Made by a program: the position numbers and the translations under genes
Part shown: positions 1-8,562 of the stretch, piece by piece
How positions within the stretch are numbered: position 1 is the stretch's first letter
How the letters are laid out: each line of letters begins with the position of its first letter
Notes under the pieces: model-generated
The model's input: the letters and a program-made list of their open reading frames with translations, nothing else
What the model was told of the DNA's origin: nothing
The model's database searches: none
From: Actinomycetaceae bacterium MB13-C1-2
GTDB lineage: Bacteria > Actinomycetota > Actinomycetes > Actinomycetales > Actinomycetaceae
Direction of reading: 5' to 3'
NCBI GenBank assembly: GCA_035621235.1
Contig: CP141731.1
Span: forward strand, 1 to 64,000
DNA: 64,000 nucleotides

Positions 1-115
1 GTGGGGGCAAGCCGTTCAGAAATACTGGTGGGCGATTGCGCTGGTTCTGTATCTGATCGTCGTGCTAGTAGTGGTACTCGGACTCGGCGACAAGATCGGT
101 TATCTCTTCAGCTAG
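1..115 (+). CDS. C-terminal end of a membrane protein (partial)
   Basis: An open frame enters from the left edge (codons start at base 2) and stops at the TAG at 113-115. The 37 visible residues start WGQAVQKYWW, run into a strongly hydrophobic helix (about residues 11-28, rich in V, L and I) and end KIGYLFS. This looks like a final transmembrane helix with a short polar tail. The visible part is too short to name a family. It lies on the same strand as the following MFS permease, 71 bases upstream, so the two may be co-transcribed. Confidence 0.55.
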   Translation, partial: WGQAVQKYWWAIALVLYLIVVLVVVLGLGDKIGYLFS

Positions 116-186
116 ACAATCTGGGCCAGGCATTTCGGACTCTGAAACGAGCGCCAATAAAAGTCAGGCAGACTTATGGGTGAGCG

Positions 187-1431
187 GTGCGCTTCGACCA
201 TCTCTGTTCCCAGATAGGACCAACGTTGTACGGGTTTCTGCTAGCAATCATCTATCTTGCCTTTGTGAGCCTAGGCTTACCCGACGCACTGCTGGGTTCC
301 GGGTGGCCCGTGATGCACCAGGATCTCGGGGTTCCAACTTCGTACGCGGGCATCGTTTCCATGATTATTGCTGGTGGAACCATTGTTTCTAGCCTGCTCT
401 CCGAACGGCTTACACGATTTATGGGGACAGGCTTACTGACTGCCGTAAGCGTTGCGATGACGGCAGTCGCTCTTTTCGGGTTCTCTGCCTCTTCCGAGTT
501 CTGGATGCTACTTCTCTGGGCTGTACCCTACGGGCTGGGAGCCGGAGCAGTGGACGCGGCACTGAACAACTATGTAGCGCTGCATTACTCCTCTAGACAA
601 ATGAGTTGGCTCCACGGATGTTGGGGAGTCGGCGCTTCGTTGAGTCCATTCATTATGGGGTTTGCGCTGGCGAGGGACATGGGTTGGTCCAGCGGATATA
701 TGATCGTCGGATCAATTCAGGCCGTTCTTACCCTCGCACTAATCTTTTCTGTCCCTCTATGGCGGAAAGTTCATCCGACCTCGCCAGCTAATAAGAATGA
801 GGAGACTGACGAGGAGCAAGATGGACGCCCCCTCTCCGTCATCGCGGCACTGAAGATTCCGGGGGTTCCCTGGATGCTCGGAGCCTTCTTCGCATACTGT
901 TCTGTCGAAGCGGTCAGCTTTCTCTGGACTGCCACCTACTTCGTCAATCAGCGCGGGGCCTCGCCAGCAGCAGCCGCAACCTACGGCTCTCTCTTCCTGA
1001 TCGGACTCACTGCCGGAAGGTTCTTCAGTGGTGTGATCGCTGATCGAGTTGGCGACCGAGGAATGATTCGCTACGGCGCCTTACTCATGATCCTCGGGAC
1101 CACACTGGTACTGATTCCGATTGGTGGGATTACGCTTCCTCTGATCGGTCTAACAATCGCCGGATTGGGCGCAGCGCCCGTGTATCCATCGATTATCCAC
1201 GCAACCCCAGATAACTTTGGACGACAGAACTCGCACGGCATCATCGGCATCCAGATGGCTGGCGCGTACCTGGGGAGCACGCTTACACCGCCGATCTTTG
1301 GCTTCATTGCATCGGCCGCGGGAATGTGGCTGTTCCCAGTCTTCCTGGTCGGACTTTCTCTGTTAGTCCTGTGGCTAAGTCAATCGCTAAACAGGGTCGT
1401 AGATACGGAAAAGGCGAGAGATAAGGCTTAG
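187..1431 (+). CDS. MFS transporter
   Basis: A 414-residue polytopic membrane protein of normal major-facilitator length, with about twelve hydrophobic helices in two halves separated by a charged central loop (about residues 200-217, rich in Glu and Asp). After helix 8 it carries AGRFFSGVIADRVGDRG, a version of the MFS loop motif GxxxDRxGxR. Overall it resembles sugar- or anion-type MFS members with proline- and glycine-rich helices, but the substrate cannot be told from sequence. The start used is GTG at 187; no good ribosome binding site precedes it, and TTG at 226 (codon 14) is an alternative. No regulator or enzyme nearby suggests a substrate. Confidence 0.8.
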   Translation: MRFDHLCSQIGPTLYGFLLAIIYLAFVSLGLPDALLGSGWPVMHQDLGVPTSYAGIVSMIIAGGTIVSSLLSERLTRFMGTGLLTAVSVAMTAVALFGFSASSEFWMLLLWAVPYGLGAGAVDAALNNYVALHYSSRQMSWLHGCWGVGASLSPFIMGFALARDMGWSSGYMIVGSIQAVLTLALIFSVPLWRKVHPTSPANKNEETDEEQDGRPLSVIAALKIPGVPWMLGAFFAYCSVEAVSFLWTATYFVNQRGASPAAAATYGSLFLIGLTAGRFFSGVIADRVGDRGMIRYGALLMILGTTLVLIPIGGITLPLIGLTIAGLGAAPVYPSIIHATPDNFGRQNSHGIIGIQMAGAYLGSTLTPPIFGFIASAAGMWLFPVFLVGLSLLVLWLSQSLNRVVDTEKARDKA

Positions 1432-1517
1432 CGGCCGGCCACTAAGCCAGATTTGATCTGTCTTCGCCATAGAAACACTACTGTCATCTTCAGTCAGCGA
1501 ACGCAGCGGAATACTAG

Positions 1518-1563
1518 TCAAGGATTTTCCCTTGATTATATAAAATCAAGCTTATATCCTTGA
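1518..1563 (+). promoter_or_regulatory. Nested inverted repeats upstream of satD (candidate operator)
   Basis: Outer arms TCAAGGAT (1518-1525) and ATCCTTGA (1556-1563) are perfect complements. Between them lies a second perfect pair, CTTGATT (1531-1537) and AATCAAG (1544-1550), with a 6-base centre. Four CAAG/CTTG half-sites therefore sit in 46 bp just before the ATG at 1567. The stretch is AT-rich in a GC-rich genome and contains TATAAA (1539-1544) and TATATC (1553-1558), either of which could be a -10 box. Since the downstream protein has a helix-turn-helix, autoregulation is a reasonable inference. Confidence 0.6.
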
Positions 1564-1566
1564 TAG

Positions 1567-2214
1567 ATGTTCGCAGTAATCGCAGACCAGATTAACTCAC
1601 GGCACGAAGACGATGCGGTGCGCCAAACGGCGTCAGAAATAAACAGATTGGCGCAGGACGGAACTCTGCAACTGGTGCTCTCTCCCCAACGCACCAGCGG
1701 CGACGAGTTTCAGTGTCTAGTAGACAAACCGGACTCGCTCTACAGACTGATACGGCTGCTGATGGAAGATGGGCGTTGGCACATCGGGATAGGAATCGGT
1801 GATGTCGAAACACCGTTGCCAGAAGATGTGCGCGAAGCGCGGGGTTCTTCCCTGCTCAATGCGCGCCAAGCCGTCAATGACTCAAAGTCGGCGGACCCTT
1901 CGATCATCTTGGCCGGCAAAGAAGGACCGGAAATATCTGACGCAAATGCCGTCTTACGACTAATCTCCTCCCTCCTCCTGCAAAGGACAAGGATGGGGTG
2001 GGAAGCAGTTCATGCGACAGAGCAGGCGCAAGACAGTCGTGCCCCAATGTCGGAGGCGGCAGATACTCTGGGCATTACGAAGCAAGCGCTGAGCCAACGG
2101 CTGCAGGCGGCTCACTGGAAACTAGAAACAGAGAGCCAGCCAACGGTGCTTCGAGCCCTCACCGTTGCGGAGCAGTTGTCACGAAATGATGAGTCGGAGG
2201 AGGTCCCTGCGTGA
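1567..2214 (+). CDS. SatD family protein with C-terminal helix-turn-helix
   Basis: 215 residues. The N-terminus (AVIADQINSR, residues 3-12), the GDEFQ motif (45-49), the IGIGIGD strand (73-79) and NARQAV (98-103) match the pattern of the SatD family, named from a Streptococcus mutans acid-tolerance and secretion locus. Residues about 160-185 (SEAADTLGITKQALSQRL) form a helix-turn-helix. Asp7 and the acidic pair in GDEF are arranged as in palm-fold nucleotidyl cyclases; that resemblance is my inference, not a known activity. The ATG lacks a Shine-Dalgarno sequence, and TATATC lies 8 bases upstream, so the transcript may be leaderless. The stop overlaps the next gene by 4 bp (GTGA), indicating translational coupling. 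Confidence 0.7.
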   Translation: MFAVIADQINSRHEDDAVRQTASEINRLAQDGTLQLVLSPQRTSGDEFQCLVDKPDSLYRLIRLLMEDGRWHIGIGIGDVETPLPEDVREARGSSLLNARQAVNDSKSADPSIILAGKEGPEISDANAVLRLISSLLLQRTRMGWEAVHATEQAQDSRAPMSEAADTLGITKQALSQRLQAAHWKLETESQPTVLRALTVAEQLSRNDESEEVPA

Positions 2215-2642
2215 ACGTTCCCCACGCACTCACCGCGTTTTTCTTGATGATCGCAATTTCCCTTGCCGGGTGGCCGATCACGAACTTGATCCTAACTCTT
2301 TCTAGGCGCACCCATACCAAAAACCCGGAGCCACGAGGGAACAGTGCTAATGACAAGACTGGAACGAAGACACAAAACGAAAACGGTGCCACCACTGACG
2401 GGGGCCTGCGCGGAGGCCTATGGATTGGTCTTGTCGAGCGATTCGCGGCGGCAGCAACAATCTTTCTCGGTCAACCTGCCTTGATCGCGGTGATAGTAGC
2501 GATTAAGGGGCTCGGACGTTTCAAGGAGATCTCCTCTCCTGATGCCTCAGAGAGGTTCGTCCTCGGTACACTTGCCTCCCTCACATGGGCCACCCTGGCT
2601 GCCGCCGCGGGAGCGGCTATGCTCAACGCCTGGTTCATCTAG
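2211..2642 (+). CDS. SatD-operon membrane protein (DUF3307 C-terminal-like)
   Basis: 143 residues with a GTG start overlapping the satD stop. There is one N-terminal helix (about residues 6-28), a hydrophilic linker rich in Thr, Asn, Lys and Glu (30-62), then a conserved-looking region containing VERFAAAATIFLGQPALIAV and KGLGRFKEIS, followed by a final hydrophobic helix. The ER...LGQ...AIKGLGRFKE...LGTL pattern resembles the C-terminal half of DUF3307 membrane proteins, which I recall as common neighbours of satD. The N-terminal DUF3307 domain is absent. The function is unknown; the tight coupling suggests it works with the SatD protein at the membrane. Confidence 0.55.
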   Translation: MNVPHALTAFFLMIAISLAGWPITNLILTLSRRTHTKNPEPRGNSANDKTGTKTQNENGATTDGGLRGGLWIGLVERFAAAATIFLGQPALIAVIVAIKGLGRFKEISSPDASERFVLGTLASLTWATLAAAAGAAMLNAWFI

Positions 2643-2690
2643 CAAAGACTCGATTAGCGCTCGCCGTACGTCGGGTGGAAGAATCTGAGC

Positions 2691-3182
2691 ATGGCAGAAG
2701 CACGCGAGGTCATGACCTGGTCAGATTTTGGTGACGCCTCCAGGGCGCTCGCCAAGGAGGTTTGGGAGTCAGGCTACGATCCTGACGTGATTGTCTGTAT
2801 TGCGAGGGGAGGATTGATTCCCGCCGGAGCGATTGCATACGCAATGGATCACAAGTCCCTGTTCGTTATGAACGTAGAGTTCTACACCGGGGTCGGGACA
2901 ACGCTTCTGGACCCACGCCTTGTCGACCCTGTCCCGGATAGAGCGGGGTTGGAAGGCAAGAAGATCCTTATCGTTGATGACGTTGCTGACTCTGGCCGAA
3001 CCCTTCAGTTCGTCCGGGAAATCTGTGAGCAGTATACGGACGAGGTGAAGACCGCCGTCCTTTACCAAAAACCTCGTTCGATAATCGACTGCGAGTACGT
3101 CTGGAAAACCACCGATGAGTGGATTGCCTTCCCTTGGTCAGACAAACCCCCGGTCTCGGGCGTAAAGAACCTCGATAACTAG
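2691..3182 (+). CDS. Phosphoribosyltransferase (hypoxanthine/xanthine type)
   Basis: 163 residues, the usual length of small type I phosphoribosyltransferases. The PRPP-binding loop KILIVDDVADSGRTL spans residues 91-105, with the adjacent acidic pair DD, and the PPi-loop region IARGGLIPA lies at 37-45. The closest match in pattern is the Gpt/xanthine-guanine-like subgroup that salvages purine bases from PRPP, but the hood region that sets base choice is not diagnostic by eye. ATG at 2691 follows GGAAG about 10 bases upstream. It is 48 bp beyond the satD pair on the same strand, and converges with the response regulator at 3341. Confidence 0.8.
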   Translation: MAEAREVMTWSDFGDASRALAKEVWESGYDPDVIVCIARGGLIPAGAIAYAMDHKSLFVMNVEFYTGVGTTLLDPRLVDPVPDRAGLEGKKILIVDDVADSGRTLQFVREICEQYTDEVKTAVLYQKPRSIIDCEYVWKTTDEWIAFPWSDKPPVSGVKNLDN

Positions 3183-3340
3183 GCTGAGAAGAGCCCCACC
3201 CAGCTCGCTAGATCGGATCGAAAACCTCAAGTCCGAGAATATCGCCGCGCGCATCTTGTCGGAAACGATTCTGCGACCATGTCTTCTGCGTGTCATCACC
3301 CCTGGCCGCGCGCGGACATAAGTCTGTCCAAGCTCCAGTT

Positions 3341-4972
3341 TCAGTGCGCGACCTTGCTTTTCTTCCCTGACCTGTACTGCTGGGGAGAAACTCCAAAGCG
3401 CTTCTTGAACACATCGAAAAAATACGTGTAGTTTGTATAGCCACAGCGAGTGGCCACCTGCTTTGCTGTAAGGCTCTGGTCTTCGAGAAGACGCGAAGCA
3501 GCATCAAGGCGCACCTGGTTCAGTTCAGCACTGAACCCTCTCCCCAGACCTGTGGACATCATTCGACTTAGGTGAGAGCTAGAAACCCCCACCTCCTCCG
3601 CGAGCGAACCCAGGGTGAGTGGTTCTCCATAGCGCAGACGAATAATCGCTAATGCCTTTTGCAGGGTCGGATTACCCCCGATTGGTGAGGAAGAGAAGCA
3701 CTCTGTTACTCTCTCCAACTCACCGATTACGTAGTTCCTGAGTTCCTCAAGACTCTCCGCCTTCACCATGGCCTCGGGTGGTGCAGAATCCAGAAGCATT
3801 GCTTCCCTAGGTTCGATCTGCCGGTTCTTGCAAACGCGGATACCGAGACTGGTCAGATCGTTCGCGAGGTTCAAGAGCGAACTTCGAGTAGCTCCTCGAG
3901 AAGCTGCCTCGTCAAACAGAGTTCGTATCGAATCTGCCACTTGAACGGTTCTCCCGGCAGTGATGAGTTCAAACAGAGCTCTTTCTTGTTCCAGTTCTAA
4001 GAGAACTACCGATGCTGAGTCCTCATCTGACTTCGAAGAATCCGCCACAAGTCGTGTCCCGCCGAAGCGTCGTCCTTCCAGTTCGCCACGTAGCTTCTCC
4101 CACGTCTCAGCAAGACTGCGGCGGCTTCCAATTTCCGCTGTGAGCATCACCAAATCTGCGTCGAAGAACTTGCGTGCAACCTCAATCACACGCGACTTGA
4201 CTGCGGCGACACGGGCACTCTGAGCAACCCTTGTTGAGTAGGGATCAACCGCAACCAGAATGGCAAACACATTCTCTTCTATTTCGGCCACCACCGATCC
4301 CGGATCCACTGCCTCTTGGATAACCTCGAGAAGAGTCGCAACGAAGTGTCCGGTCGGAAGCCCCGAAGGCAGGGATGAAAGACGCTCACGATAGCCGCAA
4401 ATAGAAAAGCAGATTGTAGCGGCTCTAGTTTGTTCCGATGAAGGGAAAAGCGTGGAGAGCGCCTCGCTAAGTTGCCCCGCATCCAGAGAACCTGTGTAGA
4501 TTGCCCTTACAATATCGCGCCGGAACATCGACCTTAAACTCGCTGCTCCAGAGTCACTCCGCTCCCCGGACGTCACCTCTTGCGCCCCACGCTGTTCGAT
4601 CAAGGCCCGAATCGACTGGGCCAGGGTCTCTCCCGACACCTGGTATTTCAGGAGGTAATCGTCAGCGCCTCGACTCAAAGACTCCCTCACGTACTCGAAA
4701 GTGTCGAAGCTCGAAAGCATAAGACACTGAATCCCGGGGGCGAGTGCCCTAGCATTTACGAGTAGTTCGACACCGCTCATGCCAGGCATTTCAACGTCTG
4801 TTATCAGTATGTCAATGCGACATGTCCGAAGAATATCGAGTGCCTGACCTCCCGTTGACGCCGCCGCTACTAGTTCACATCTGAGACGTGCCCAGGGAAT
4901 CATGGTCGATAGTGTCGCGCGGTATACGGGATCATCTTCAACGATGAGGACACGGTAAGTTCGTTCTTTCAC
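3341..4972 (-). CDS. AraC-type response regulator (YesN-like)
   Basis: 543 residues from the GTG at 4972, which overlaps the sensor-kinase stop by 4 bp (GTGA). An open frame continues 20 codons upstream, but that part lies inside the kinase gene. The receiver domain (about 5-125) has acidic pocket ED(D) 12-14 and phosphoacceptor Asp59 in LITDVEMPGMSG. A long middle region is followed by an AraC DNA-binding domain (last ~100 residues) with two helix-turn-helix units: LTLGSLAEEVGVSSSHLSRM, then LTAKQVATRCGYTNYTYFFD. YesMN-type systems typically control a linked sugar transporter, and here all six genes appear to form one operon, so the expected target is the promoter upstream of 11135. Confidence 0.88.
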   Translation of the reverse strand: MKERTYRVLIVEDDPVYRATLSTMIPWARLRCELVAAASTGGQALDILRTCRIDILITDVEMPGMSGVELLVNARALAPGIQCLMLSSFDTFEYVRESLSRGADDYLLKYQVSGETLAQSIRALIEQRGAQEVTSGERSDSGAASLRSMFRRDIVRAIYTGSLDAGQLSEALSTLFPSSEQTRAATICFSICGYRERLSSLPSGLPTGHFVATLLEVIQEAVDPGSVVAEIEENVFAILVAVDPYSTRVAQSARVAAVKSRVIEVARKFFDADLVMLTAEIGSRRSLAETWEKLRGELEGRRFGGTRLVADSSKSDEDSASVVLLELEQERALFELITAGRTVQVADSIRTLFDEAASRGATRSSLLNLANDLTSLGIRVCKNRQIEPREAMLLDSAPPEAMVKAESLEELRNYVIGELERVTECFSSSPIGGNPTLQKALAIIRLRYGEPLTLGSLAEEVGVSSSHLSRMMSTGLGRGFSAELNQVRLDAASRLLEDQSLTAKQVATRCGYTNYTYFFDVFKKRFGVSPQQYRSGKKSKVAH

Positions 4973-6789
4973 TCGAACTCCACCGTTTTGTCTGGCGCAG
5001 GTAGAAAGATCGATACAGTCGTCACTATCCACGGATCGGAGCGAACCATAATCGATGCCTCATTGTCGTAGAGCAGACGTAAACGATGCTCCACGCTCTG
5101 TAGTCCAAAGTGAGTCGGATCCAGTACTTCTTCCACACTGCCCCGGGTGAGTTTCGTAAGGACATCTGAGTCGATTCCTGCGCCGTTATCACTGACATCG
5201 ATGCGCACCCTGTTGCTTTCACGGCGAGCAATGATCTCAATATGTCCAGCCGTCTGTTCTTTACCAAAACCGTGTTCATAGGCATTCTCAACCAGGGGCT
5301 GGAGTATGAAGTAGGGCACCCGCATGTCGGCAAGTGATTCTGGCAGCACCTCGGTCTGGACGATCCGGCCCATGTGATGATAAGAGGCAATTACGCCATA
5401 GTCTTTAGCGCTCTCAAACTCTGCCGCGAGAGTCGTCCAATCCCCTCGGTTTCGAAAAGTGCGATTCACGGTACCCGCCAATGCCCCACTGAGTTCAGCC
5501 ACTCCTGATGTGTTTCCCAGGTTTGCTAGTTGCCGGATGCTCTCTAGCGCGTTGCCAAGAAAATGCGGGTTCATCTGAGCCTGCAACACTTTTAGTTCCA
5601 GACGATGATGTTCTTTTAGGTGGTTCTCTCTCTCACGTTGTGCACGCTCGCTGACCGACATGAGTACGTCGAACTCTCTGTCGAGTTTCGCAAGTTCATC
5701 TCTCGCGGATGAACTTATGCTGGGCTCGCGCAGGTTTGTGTCGGTCGGCATCGCCTCGATGGTCTCCTTTGAACCAGCGGCCTCCAGTTTGCCCATCAAC
5801 CTATCGATAGGCTGAGTTATTGACCGCGACATAACTGCGGCACAGATCAGCGCAACAACCCCGGATACAGCTGCGACAGCGAAAAAGGCAACGACCACGG
5901 AATCTCGGCTGGCAAAAAAGTAGCTGGAAGGGATGAGCAAAACAGCAACAAGATCGGTATTCGTCACGGGAGATGTGGCAACTCGGTAATTTCGCTCTTC
6001 AATTACCGTCTGTTCCCCAGGGGCAGTCTTGGCATCCAGTCGTACGCTTGACGCCAAGACATCACCAGTACGCAGAAGACCGGGACCCACGTTCGAGATG
6101 ACCGTGTAGCTGTGGTCGGCCACTATAAGGGCGCGGCTGCCAGGAATTTCACTTACGCTCGCGACCACGGATGCCAGATAACGTTCCCGTACCGTTACGA
6201 CGATGTAGCCGATTGCTTCTTTAGTCTCATCCGAGTAAACGCGACGCCACTGACTAATAAAAGACGGGGCGCTAGAGCCGGACTCCTCCTCTTCTACACG
6301 GAATGACTTGTATATAGAACGACCTCCCTGCTTCTTGATCTGCTCGGCGGCATTCGGGAAAAGGATGGGCGCCTGATCGACAATCCCGGGAGGAGCATCG
6401 AGTACCGAGAACCAAGAATCTCCTTCCGCACTCACCTGCACGGCGACGATATCGTTCGTCAAGTAGAACTCGTCCTCGCATTCCTCCCTCGCCTCATCCA
6501 ATAGGGTCGCGGTCTCGTCAGGACCGAACTCTCCAGTTATCAGCTGTTGTATCGGACGCGAATAGGACAGCTTGATCGCCGATCGTTCAAGGGCCGACAG
6601 TTGCGCCGCCACCGAGTCAGAGACCTGAGCTATGGTTCCTACCGCCTGTGCCTCAACGATATTCTCCGTCGATTCCGTGGCGAGATTTGCGACGATTCCG
6701 GTGGTCACAAAAAGGGGGACAAGCGCCACGAGGGGAAGTGCGAAGGCGAGGCGCCTCTTCACGCTTAGCCGCCTTAACTGACGGATCAT
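4969..6789 (-). CDS. Sensor histidine kinase (YesM-like)
   Basis: 606 residues from ATG 6789, chosen because AGGAAGTGGAG lies about 8 bases upstream; an upstream ATG at 6828 lacks this. Domain order: short basic N-terminus, TM1 (about 15-38), an extracytoplasmic sensory region of about 260 residues (Cache-like by size and position), TM2 (about 296-320), HAMP-like segment, then a His_kinase domain with LQAQMNPHFLGNALESI (phosphoacceptor His409) and an ATPase domain with LVENAYEHGFGK and DNGAGI. The usual FLYN of this family reads FLGN here. The gene overlaps its response regulator by 4 bp and follows the esterase, placing it in the sugar-transport operon. The ligand may be the imported sugar or its complex with the binding protein. 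Confidence 0.87.
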   Translation of the reverse strand: MIRQLRRLSVKRRLAFALPLVALVPLFVTTGIVANLATESTENIVEAQAVGTIAQVSDSVAAQLSALERSAIKLSYSRPIQQLITGEFGPDETATLLDEAREECEDEFYLTNDIVAVQVSAEGDSWFSVLDAPPGIVDQAPILFPNAAEQIKKQGGRSIYKSFRVEEEESGSSAPSFISQWRRVYSDETKEAIGYIVVTVRERYLASVVASVSEIPGSRALIVADHSYTVISNVGPGLLRTGDVLASSVRLDAKTAPGEQTVIEERNYRVATSPVTNTDLVAVLLIPSSYFFASRDSVVVAFFAVAAVSGVVALICAAVMSRSITQPIDRLMGKLEAAGSKETIEAMPTDTNLREPSISSSARDELAKLDREFDVLMSVSERAQRERENHLKEHHRLELKVLQAQMNPHFLGNALESIRQLANLGNTSGVAELSGALAGTVNRTFRNRGDWTTLAAEFESAKDYGVIASYHHMGRIVQTEVLPESLADMRVPYFILQPLVENAYEHGFGKEQTAGHIEIIARRESNRVRIDVSDNGAGIDSDVLTKLTRGSVEEVLDPTHFGLQSVEHRLRLLYDNEASIMVRSDPWIVTTVSIFLPAPDKTVEFE

Positions 6790-6844
6790 TCGGCTCCACT
6801 TCCTTTCTGCTAGCCCGAACGCAAGCACCCGGAGATGAGAACCT

Positions 6845-7582
6845 CTAGAAGCGAGACCGAAGGAACCGTGTTATGCACCGGTCCCAGAAGTCCCAGTCGT
6901 GTCCTGCGTTATCCTCAACCCAATACTCGTGAGGGCGATCAGCCTCAAGCATCTGGTTATGTATCTGTACAACTGATCCGTACAGGAAATCAGCACGGCC
7001 ACAGGCGAGGGTGAGATCGACTGGAATGTCACCGTCACACGCCATGTCACGCAATTCGCTCCCATTAAAGTCATCGGGAAACACGGACGCCATCTCTCCT
7101 GGAATGAGGTACTCGCCAGGTACGTGCGAGGTAACCAACTCTGGATTGGTGAGGGGTGAGAAGGCTCCCGCAGCCGAATAGATTCCCGGAGTCCCCAACG
7201 CCGTGTGCAGCGCCCCGTACCCTCCCATCGAGTTTCCTGCAATCATCCAGCTGTCCCGGCCATGGGCTACGCCAAAGACTTCTGCCGCAAGCTTTGGAAG
7301 CTCCTCGGAAAGCATTCTCTGGTAGTCACCTCCATGAACCATGTCCCGCCAAAACGAGCGCTGACCGTCCGGCATAAGAACCAAGACTCCACGACACGCC
7401 GCTTCTCGTGCCACTCGAGTTTGAGTCAACCAGGTGTCACACCCATCAAGCATCCCGTGGAGAAGAACTAGCACCCCTCGAACAGTTCGAGGGCCCTCCG
7501 AGGAGTCAAACGGGTGCGCAACAGTAAGCCTGGTCTGTAGCTTGAGTGACTCAGAAACGTACTCTAGCCGAATCACACCCAC
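6845..7582 (-). CDS. Alpha/beta-hydrolase esterase (esterase D / EstA type)
   Basis: 245 residues. The nucleophile elbow GNSMGGYGALH and the oxyanion region LLHGMLDG near the N-terminus identify a carboxylesterase of the esterase D/tributyrin esterase group. Likely triad partners are Asp in CGRADFLY and His in AGHDWDFW near the C-terminus. No signal peptide is seen, so it is predicted cytoplasmic and would act on esters after import. Start GTG 7582 follows GAGAAG; another GTG lies two codons in. It sits 9 bp after the permease and before the sensor kinase. Its place in a sugar ABC/YesMN operon suggests removal of acetyl or acyl groups from an imported carbohydrate; this is inference. Confidence 0.75.
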   Translation of the reverse strand: MGVIRLEYVSESLKLQTRLTVAHPFDSSEGPRTVRGVLVLLHGMLDGCDTWLTQTRVAREAACRGVLVLMPDGQRSFWRDMVHGGDYQRMLSEELPKLAAEVFGVAHGRDSWMIAGNSMGGYGALHTALGTPGIYSAAGAFSPLTNPELVTSHVPGEYLIPGEMASVFPDDFNGSELRDMACDGDIPVDLTLACGRADFLYGSVVQIHNQMLEADRPHEYWVEDNAGHDWDFWDRCITRFLRSRF

Positions 7583-7591
7583 GAACTTCTC

Positions 7592-8560
7592 TCACCCAAC
7601 CTTCTGGATTGCAGCCAAGACTTTTGCGCGCTTGCGTGACATCCGGTCGATCGCCACGGCGCCGAGAAGGACCACGCCCTTGACGACCCACTGCCAATAC
7701 TCGTTGACGTTCATCATAATCATGCCGTTGGTTAGAACGCCCATGATAAGAACTCCATAGATGACGCCTGAGATGCGACCCTGGCCGCCCGCTACAGAGA
7801 TTCCACCCAGGACACAGGCGGTGATCACGTCCATCTCATAGCCATCACCAGCTTTTGGTTGACCACTGTTAGCTCTTGAAAGAAGAATCAGTCCCGCAAT
7901 GGCATACAACACGCCAGCGAACACATAAATCTTGTAGGTGACCTTTCGAATCGAAATCCCGGCAAGACGAGTAGCTTCCGCGTTGCCACCAATTCCGTAA
8001 ACAGAACGACCAAACGTGGTTTTGGAAAGTAGGAACCATCCAAGAGCAAAAGCCGCCACGAGGAAGAAGACCGGAACTGGGATCCCCAAGAAGTATCCCT
8101 GACCCAGTAGTGAGAACGACTCCGGAAGGCCGTAAATCGGAAGGCCTCCGGTGATTATGTATGCGATGCCACGAAGAGCCGTCATCACTCCCAACGTTGC
8201 GATAATGGGCGCGATATCTACCTCGCTTATCAAAAAGCCGTTCAGGGCTCCGGCAAGGGCGCCCACCCCTAGAACAACGAGGATGGCGAGCCAAACAGGA
8301 GTACCTGACGCCATGAGGAACGCTCCAACCACAGCACTAACACCAACGATCGATCCGACTGACAGATCGATGCCCCCAGTAAGGATTACGAAGGTCATTC
8401 CAACCGCACAGATGCCAACGATCGACACTTGTCGGAGGATGTTGAGAACGTTGCCCACCGTCAAGAAAGACGGAGCTGCGACCGAAAAGAAAACGATCAA
8501 TACAACGAGGGCGGCAACAATTCCGTAGCGTCCCCAATCAACAGTCTTGAGCTTTCCCAT
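7592..8560 (-). CDS. Ribose-type sugar ABC transporter permease
   Basis: 322 residues, standard for RbsC/XylH/AraH permeases. The conserved family segment GMTFVILTGGIDLSVGSIVG lies at about residues 58-77, and further helices carry GVMTALRGIAYIITGG and ACVLGGISVAGGQG. Eight to ten transmembrane helices are predicted. Members import monosaccharides or similar small ligands together with a double-domain ATPase and a periplasmic-type binding protein, both encoded directly upstream. The gap to the ATPase gene is only 2 bp. No sugar-specific kinase or isomerase lies nearby, so the ligand cannot be assigned. Confidence 0.9.
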   Translation of the reverse strand: MGKLKTVDWGRYGIVAALVVLIVFFSVAAPSFLTVGNVLNILRQVSIVGICAVGMTFVILTGGIDLSVGSIVGVSAVVGAFLMASGTPVWLAILVVLGVGALAGALNGFLISEVDIAPIIATLGVMTALRGIAYIITGGLPIYGLPESFSLLGQGYFLGIPVPVFFLVAAFALGWFLLSKTTFGRSVYGIGGNAEATRLAGISIRKVTYKIYVFAGVLYAIAGLILLSRANSGQPKAGDGYEMDVITACVLGGISVAGGQGRISGVIYGVLIMGVLTNGMIMMNVNEYWQWVVKGVVLLGAVAIDRMSRKRAKVLAAIQKVG

Positions 8561-8562
8561 GG

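Noticed and set aside
1-183. Sixty-codon frame at the left edge in frame 1
   Set aside because: Arg/Ser-rich with no pattern; frame 2 gives a clear membrane helix and C-terminus instead.
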